From positions 124,697 through 188,696 of the forward strand of contig MNCI01004374.1 in assembly GCA_015680685.1 (NCBI GenBank): DNA of 64,000 bases, given 5' to 3'. A model generated the notes under the pieces. That model was not told the origin of the DNA and ran no database searches. It was given only the letters and a program-made list of their open reading frames with translations. Every line of letters begins with the position of its first letter. Position 1 is the stretch's first letter. Of the stretch, positions 59,165 to 64,000 are shown piece after piece. Source of the stretch: Gnetum montanum. Its lineage: Eukaryota; Streptophyta; Gnetopsida; Gnetales; Gnetaceae. Made by a program: the position numbers and the translations under genes.

Positions 59165-61570
59165 CAAAAATTGAAACAGTAGCGGCAAAATGGATGCCTG
59201 TCATATATTTATAATATATATGATGAAAATGCATTCAGCTAATTTCTAATTTACTACGCTTTAGTAGGCATTCCCGAATCTAACGCAAAATGTTCATCTA
59301 ATGAGGCGTATTTATGATTTTCAATGAGACATAACCTTTTGAACGAGGACGCAACATTTCTAAATGTATTATGCAACCTTTTTAAATGTATTTCTATTTT
59401 GCAATGAACGTAACCTTTCATAACACGTCAGTGTTATGCACAAAGTTGGTATTACAGAAATGGCCTATCAGAAAAGTCAACGTTAGTGAACGTTATGGAC
59501 AAAATTAGCATTACCGAATTATGACTGGTAATGGCCTCTCGGCCAAATTATTGATGCTTATCAAGAAATGTGAGCTACATAAGCACATTTGATACTTACC
59601 AGGAAACATGATCTACATAAGCATCATCAAAAGTAAAAATATTAGTACTGATACTTGTTAAGAAATACAATCCATAGAAGAATTATTTAACTAATAATAT
59701 TGTTTCCAAACATAAATCAAAACAAAACATTGGGTGATGAGGAAATGTCCAAATAATTTAATTAACCAACATAGAATCTAATAACATTGAAGTTTTTTGC
59801 CAAATAGGAATCTATGGACTATTAGAGTTGAAAATCAAGCTTCTAAGTGAATTATTAAAATTATGAAATTAGTCAAAGATTAGAAATTAAAAATCTAACA
59901 CCATTCTAGGTATCTAGAAATTCCTAAAAACATTATTGTTGGTGACCGTTTGGGATGCGACCGCCAACGAGTGTCCTCGAACAGGATTTAGGTGCTTGCT
60001 GGTCTCTGGCAATACCAAGGTCCATATACCTCCAAATAGACTCAGTAGTTAATGTGAGTATGTGTGTGTGCTATTGCAGTGTGCGGTTGTAAAAAATGAA
60101 ATGAGTGGATTTTTGTAAAACTACAAATGACTTATCTTAGAGAGATTTAGCCAACTTTTCCAAGTACTGTGAGCTGTTGAGAGTTCTTATTTTGTTCAAT
60201 TACCTAGTCTATGCGGTTCTTATAATACCTACTCGTAACAAATAAAATTTTGTAAAAAAATTTAAGCACAACTCTACGAATCTACTTCTAATTTTCCCCA
60301 GAGAAAGAGATAGTTCCACAATAAAACTAGAAATAGAGCAAGATTCAATGGAAATATACAGAAAAGAAAGCAAATTTGTGTTAACACCTCAAATGTTTAA
60401 ACAAGGTAAAATGATACTAGTAAAAACTTCGCAATAAAGCTATCCCAAATTCAATAACTACAAATTGTTCAAACTTCCAAGGCTCAAATAAGCAATTTCT
60501 TCAAGACAATCCCAATATGCTACCCAAAAATTTGCTGCGTAAATTTTCACGTACGAGACTTTATTTTGGCTAGAAAACGGATGTCAACAATTGCATTCAA
60601 TAGAACCTTCAAAAGACTTGATAATTTCTGATTGAAATACCATGGAGATTCACTTTAAAGATAAAAGAAGCTATTCTCGTCCTATCAAAATACCAAAGAT
60701 TTTCTGAACCCTCTTGACTATTAAATCATTCAATGGCTTGACTACAAGCACAGGCTCTCTTAGAACGATCTCAATAGCAGTTCTTACACGTTGCACAATA
60801 ATCAAATTCGCTATTAAAATGCTCTTAAGGTTTTCAAACACAAGCTCTTCTATGGCAAAATTTTAATAGAAATTTTTCTATCATGCAACAAGAACAATAA
60901 GAGCAATCTAAAAATCCCAAAATTACTTGCACAGTATGATACTATCTAAACCACTAGCTAAACAATTTAAACAAAATAAAAATAATACGCATAACTCATA
61001 GGACTACGACAAAGAGGCTGAAATCTTTTTTTTAGCAAGTCATCTTACAAGAAATCTTTCACAATGTCTTCTTTACAAATCTTCCCAAGACCCAAAGTGT
61101 GTCTCCAAGTGAGAGCTAGTAGTGTTATCCTTTTCACCCCTTAATCCTTGAAGCTTTTTTATAGGGTTCAAAGGTTGTTAGATTTTTTCAAAATATCTTT
61201 GCTAACTTTTCTCCCAAGTAAGGAAGTTATAACTTGCCCAACAAGTTAGGAGACATTACTTGTCCAACAAGTTAAAAAGTTGTAACTTATACATAAAGTT
61301 AGGAGAAAATCATGCTAACATTGGCATGTGTAAAGATTACAAATATTGTATAAGCAACAACCTATATAATAATTTTTGAAAAATAAATCCAAGATCTCAA
61401 TATTATAAGAGCTTCATACAATTGTTATTTTATTTTTATTTTAGGATTTTTAATTACCCATCATGTATAAAGTCTTAGTAATTCACTTGGGATAATTAAA
61501 TTAATGTTAGGTCTTTAACAAGGGTTCCATACTATTATTGCATGTGAGAAATTGCTGAAATTATCTTTTT
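59165..61570. other. AT-rich DNA without recognised features
   Basis: I see no gene or clear repeat. Near 59200-59220 there is a TATATATTTATAATATATAT string similar to the foldback's arm. Open stretches are short and without resemblance. Confidence 0.5.
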
Positions 61571-62149
61571 ACCATCGGACCATGTGAAATTAAAATTTTA
61601 TTTTTGTGACTTCAATTCCGTGCGTTCGGGTTTTGTATTTGTCTTCAACGATGACGGTTTCTTCCAAATAAACTGCAACTCTGATTTATCGGCATTGGCT
61701 AAAACATCTCCTGGTTCTGCTGATTCAGTTGTGCACTTGTCTTGCTGTGTCTTCGTGTCTCTGTTGCCACACTTAGTGGATTGGTATGGTGAAGATTAAT
61801 GTGTTGGTGTTGGGCACTACTGCTATTTTTGGTAAGGTTGTTTGCAAGTTCATCATTGCAAAGTCTTCTCTAGAAGCAGTTTCCTAACTTCATACATATC
61901 CCTTTCAATGTGCACGTTGGGAAGCTGTTCAAGTAATGAGACAAAACCAAAACACGACAACCAAAATGTACTCCCACGCATTGCCCACGAAATTCATGAA
62001 ATAGTGCAGAGGCCAATAGGATTTGATAGCGCGATGACGACGTGATCATGCCTTAGCTGCACGGCGTGGACCTCCCCGTGGAACAAGAGCTCGCTGATGC
62101 AGCGGTAGTGGTGGTCATTGCTGCTTGTTACCTGCTACTGGGGATACTG
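61571..62149. other. Moderately GC-rich stretch next to the RUVBL2 fragment
   Basis: Base composition changes here from AT-rich to near-balanced, continuing into the RUVBL2 fragment. Open stretches occur on both strands (for example plus 61584-61799 and minus about 62000-62115) but I recognise none of them. It may be decayed gene sequence carried along with the fragment. Confidence 0.4.
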
Positions 62150-63369
<1,220 letters not shown>

Positions 63370-63639
63370 CTAGTCCCATGTCCATGACTCTTCATTAGTT
63401 GGTTGCTCTTCTTCTTTATCCTCTTCTTTGGTGCAATCTTGATATTGCCCCCAAACATTTGACTCTATCTCCAAACCTCTTAGGAGGAATGAGAATTCAT
63501 CAGACAACCAAGCCATGAAAGGACACTCTTTCGGTGCTCCACATGATCTAGCTTTCACGTAAGCCTTTAAGACATGTTCAGGGCAACATCCCATCACATA
63601 TGGAATAAAAGGCTTTCTCATTTTTCTCCCGAAATCCAT
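63370..63639 (-). CDS. Small intact protein of 89 residues, unknown function
   Basis: The ATG at 63639 opens MDFGRKMRKPFIPYVMGCC and the frame closes at 63370 without interruption. The protein has a basic start and a Cys-containing middle (four Cys between residues 18 and 39: CC…C…C). A hydrophobic/aromatic section FMAWLSDEFSFLLRGL follows, then a very acidic tail (KEEDKEEEQPTNEES). No signal peptide or membrane span is obvious. A consensus TATA box lies 84-92 bases upstream, and an array of CACTTG words beyond it. These features, and the absence of decay, make it the best candidate for a functioning host gene here. I do not recognise the family; the start is chosen as the first ATG after the TATA box. 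Confidence 0.65.
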   Translation of the reverse strand: MDFGRKMRKPFIPYVMGCCPEHVLKAYVKARSCGAPKECPFMAWLSDEFSFLLRGLEIESNVWGQYQDCTKEEDKEEEQPTNEESWTWD

Positions 63640-63720
63640 CTCCCTCTTTCAAATTAGCTCTCTCTTACTTTCCCTACTCAACTTGAATTGAAAGATGATG
63701 AAATCCTAGGCAACCCAATC

Positions 63721-63731
63721 CTCTTTTTATA
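63721..63731 (-). promoter_or_regulatory. TATA box of the small gene
   Basis: The minus strand reads TATAAAAAGAG. With a start site about 30 bases downstream it leaves a leader of roughly 55-60 bases, purine-rich (GAGAGAGC) just before the ATG. Confidence 0.65.
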
Positions 63732-63799
63732 GGTGCTAAGAATTTAAAATCCCCCCCAAGAGTCTTCAACCAATTTTTTCTCTTTTTAGGCATTCTAAC

Positions 63800-63904
63800 C
63801 ACTTGTCACAATCCTCACTAAGTGGTGGATGAGTCATCTTCTCCACTTGTCACACTTGTAGGATTCCACTTGTTTCACTTGTAGGCTACCACTTGCCTCA
63901 CTTG
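63800..63904 (-). promoter_or_regulatory. Array of seven CACTTG (E-box) words
   Basis: CACTTG (CAAGTG on the gene's strand, a CANNTG E-box) occurs at 63800, 63844, 63853, 63867, 63876, 63890 and 63899. From 63843 to 63904 the pairs recur every 23 bases (CCACTTG…CACTTG), so it is also a small tandem repeat. It lies 70-180 bases upstream of the TATA box. Confidence 0.6.
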
Positions 63905-64000
63905 ATGGAAAACTATTTTCTAAATATATTTACTATTATAATATACTATCTACTTATCTAATTATATACCAATATCATAATTAAACATAATAATTAATAC

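Overview
This is AT-rich nuclear DNA of a land plant. The evidence is decayed Ty3/gypsy elements of the Athila/Tat type with tRNA-Asp-like primer sites, a Ty1/copia gag element, chromovirus-like elements with tRNA-Met-like primer sites, an intron-bearing plant-type Helitron, and fragments related to plant housekeeping genes (CCR4 deadenylase, RUVBL2). The species cannot be named from the sequence. Nearly everything is repeat-derived and broken. One short gene near the right edge is the only plausible intact host gene. Stop codons, where the original codon can be guessed, mostly look like C-to-T changes at Gln or Arg codons, as expected for long-methylated heterochromatin.

Layout. From about 1.8 to 52.4 kb I read one nest of LTR retrotransposons, five levels deep. 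The outermost, D (minus strand, chromovirus-like), has RNase H-integrase at 3.2-5.2 kb and gag-protease-RT at 48-51.5 kb. It was split by E (5176-47948, minus), flanked by the exact duplication TTAGA. E encodes a long unrecognised protein and carries a solo LTR (7585-8534, duplication TAAGG). E's right LTR was split by H (10127-47740, minus, Athila/Tat). H was hit by F (10726-17646, minus, copia, gag only) and by A (21316-46078, plus, Athila/Tat with pol). A was hit by B (29134-37836, plus, gag plus an accessory coiled-coil ORF and no pol; exact duplication CTGCA). Inside A also lie a CCR4-like deadenylase pseudogene (39.2-40.3 kb) and the 3' end of another chromovirus (40.6-41.3 kb).

Right of the nest: a 448-bp foldback repeat (53.4-53.8 kb), a Helitron Rep/helicase pseudogene on the minus strand with recognisable short introns (53.9-58.6 kb), an exact 525-bp inverted copy bounded by Ns that is almost certainly an assembly artefact, featureless AT-rich DNA, a RUVBL2 5' fragment (62.2-62.5 kb), and an intact 89-codon gene with a TATA box and an upstream E-box array (63.4-63.9 kb).

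How the parts relate. The non-autonomous elements (B, F, E) show no reverse transcriptase or integrase and would have needed partners in trans; A and H belong to the type that could have served B. Two features recur across unrelated families: each LTR family carries its own cluster of a short dyad-symmetric word, often just upstream of a TATA box; and in A and B a second such cluster lies inside the element, just before the accessory ORF, suggesting an internal promoter. Assembly gaps (a 750-N run and single Ns at 5936, 10725, 52526, 56933, 58638, 59164) coincide with several of the duplications and must be discounted first.
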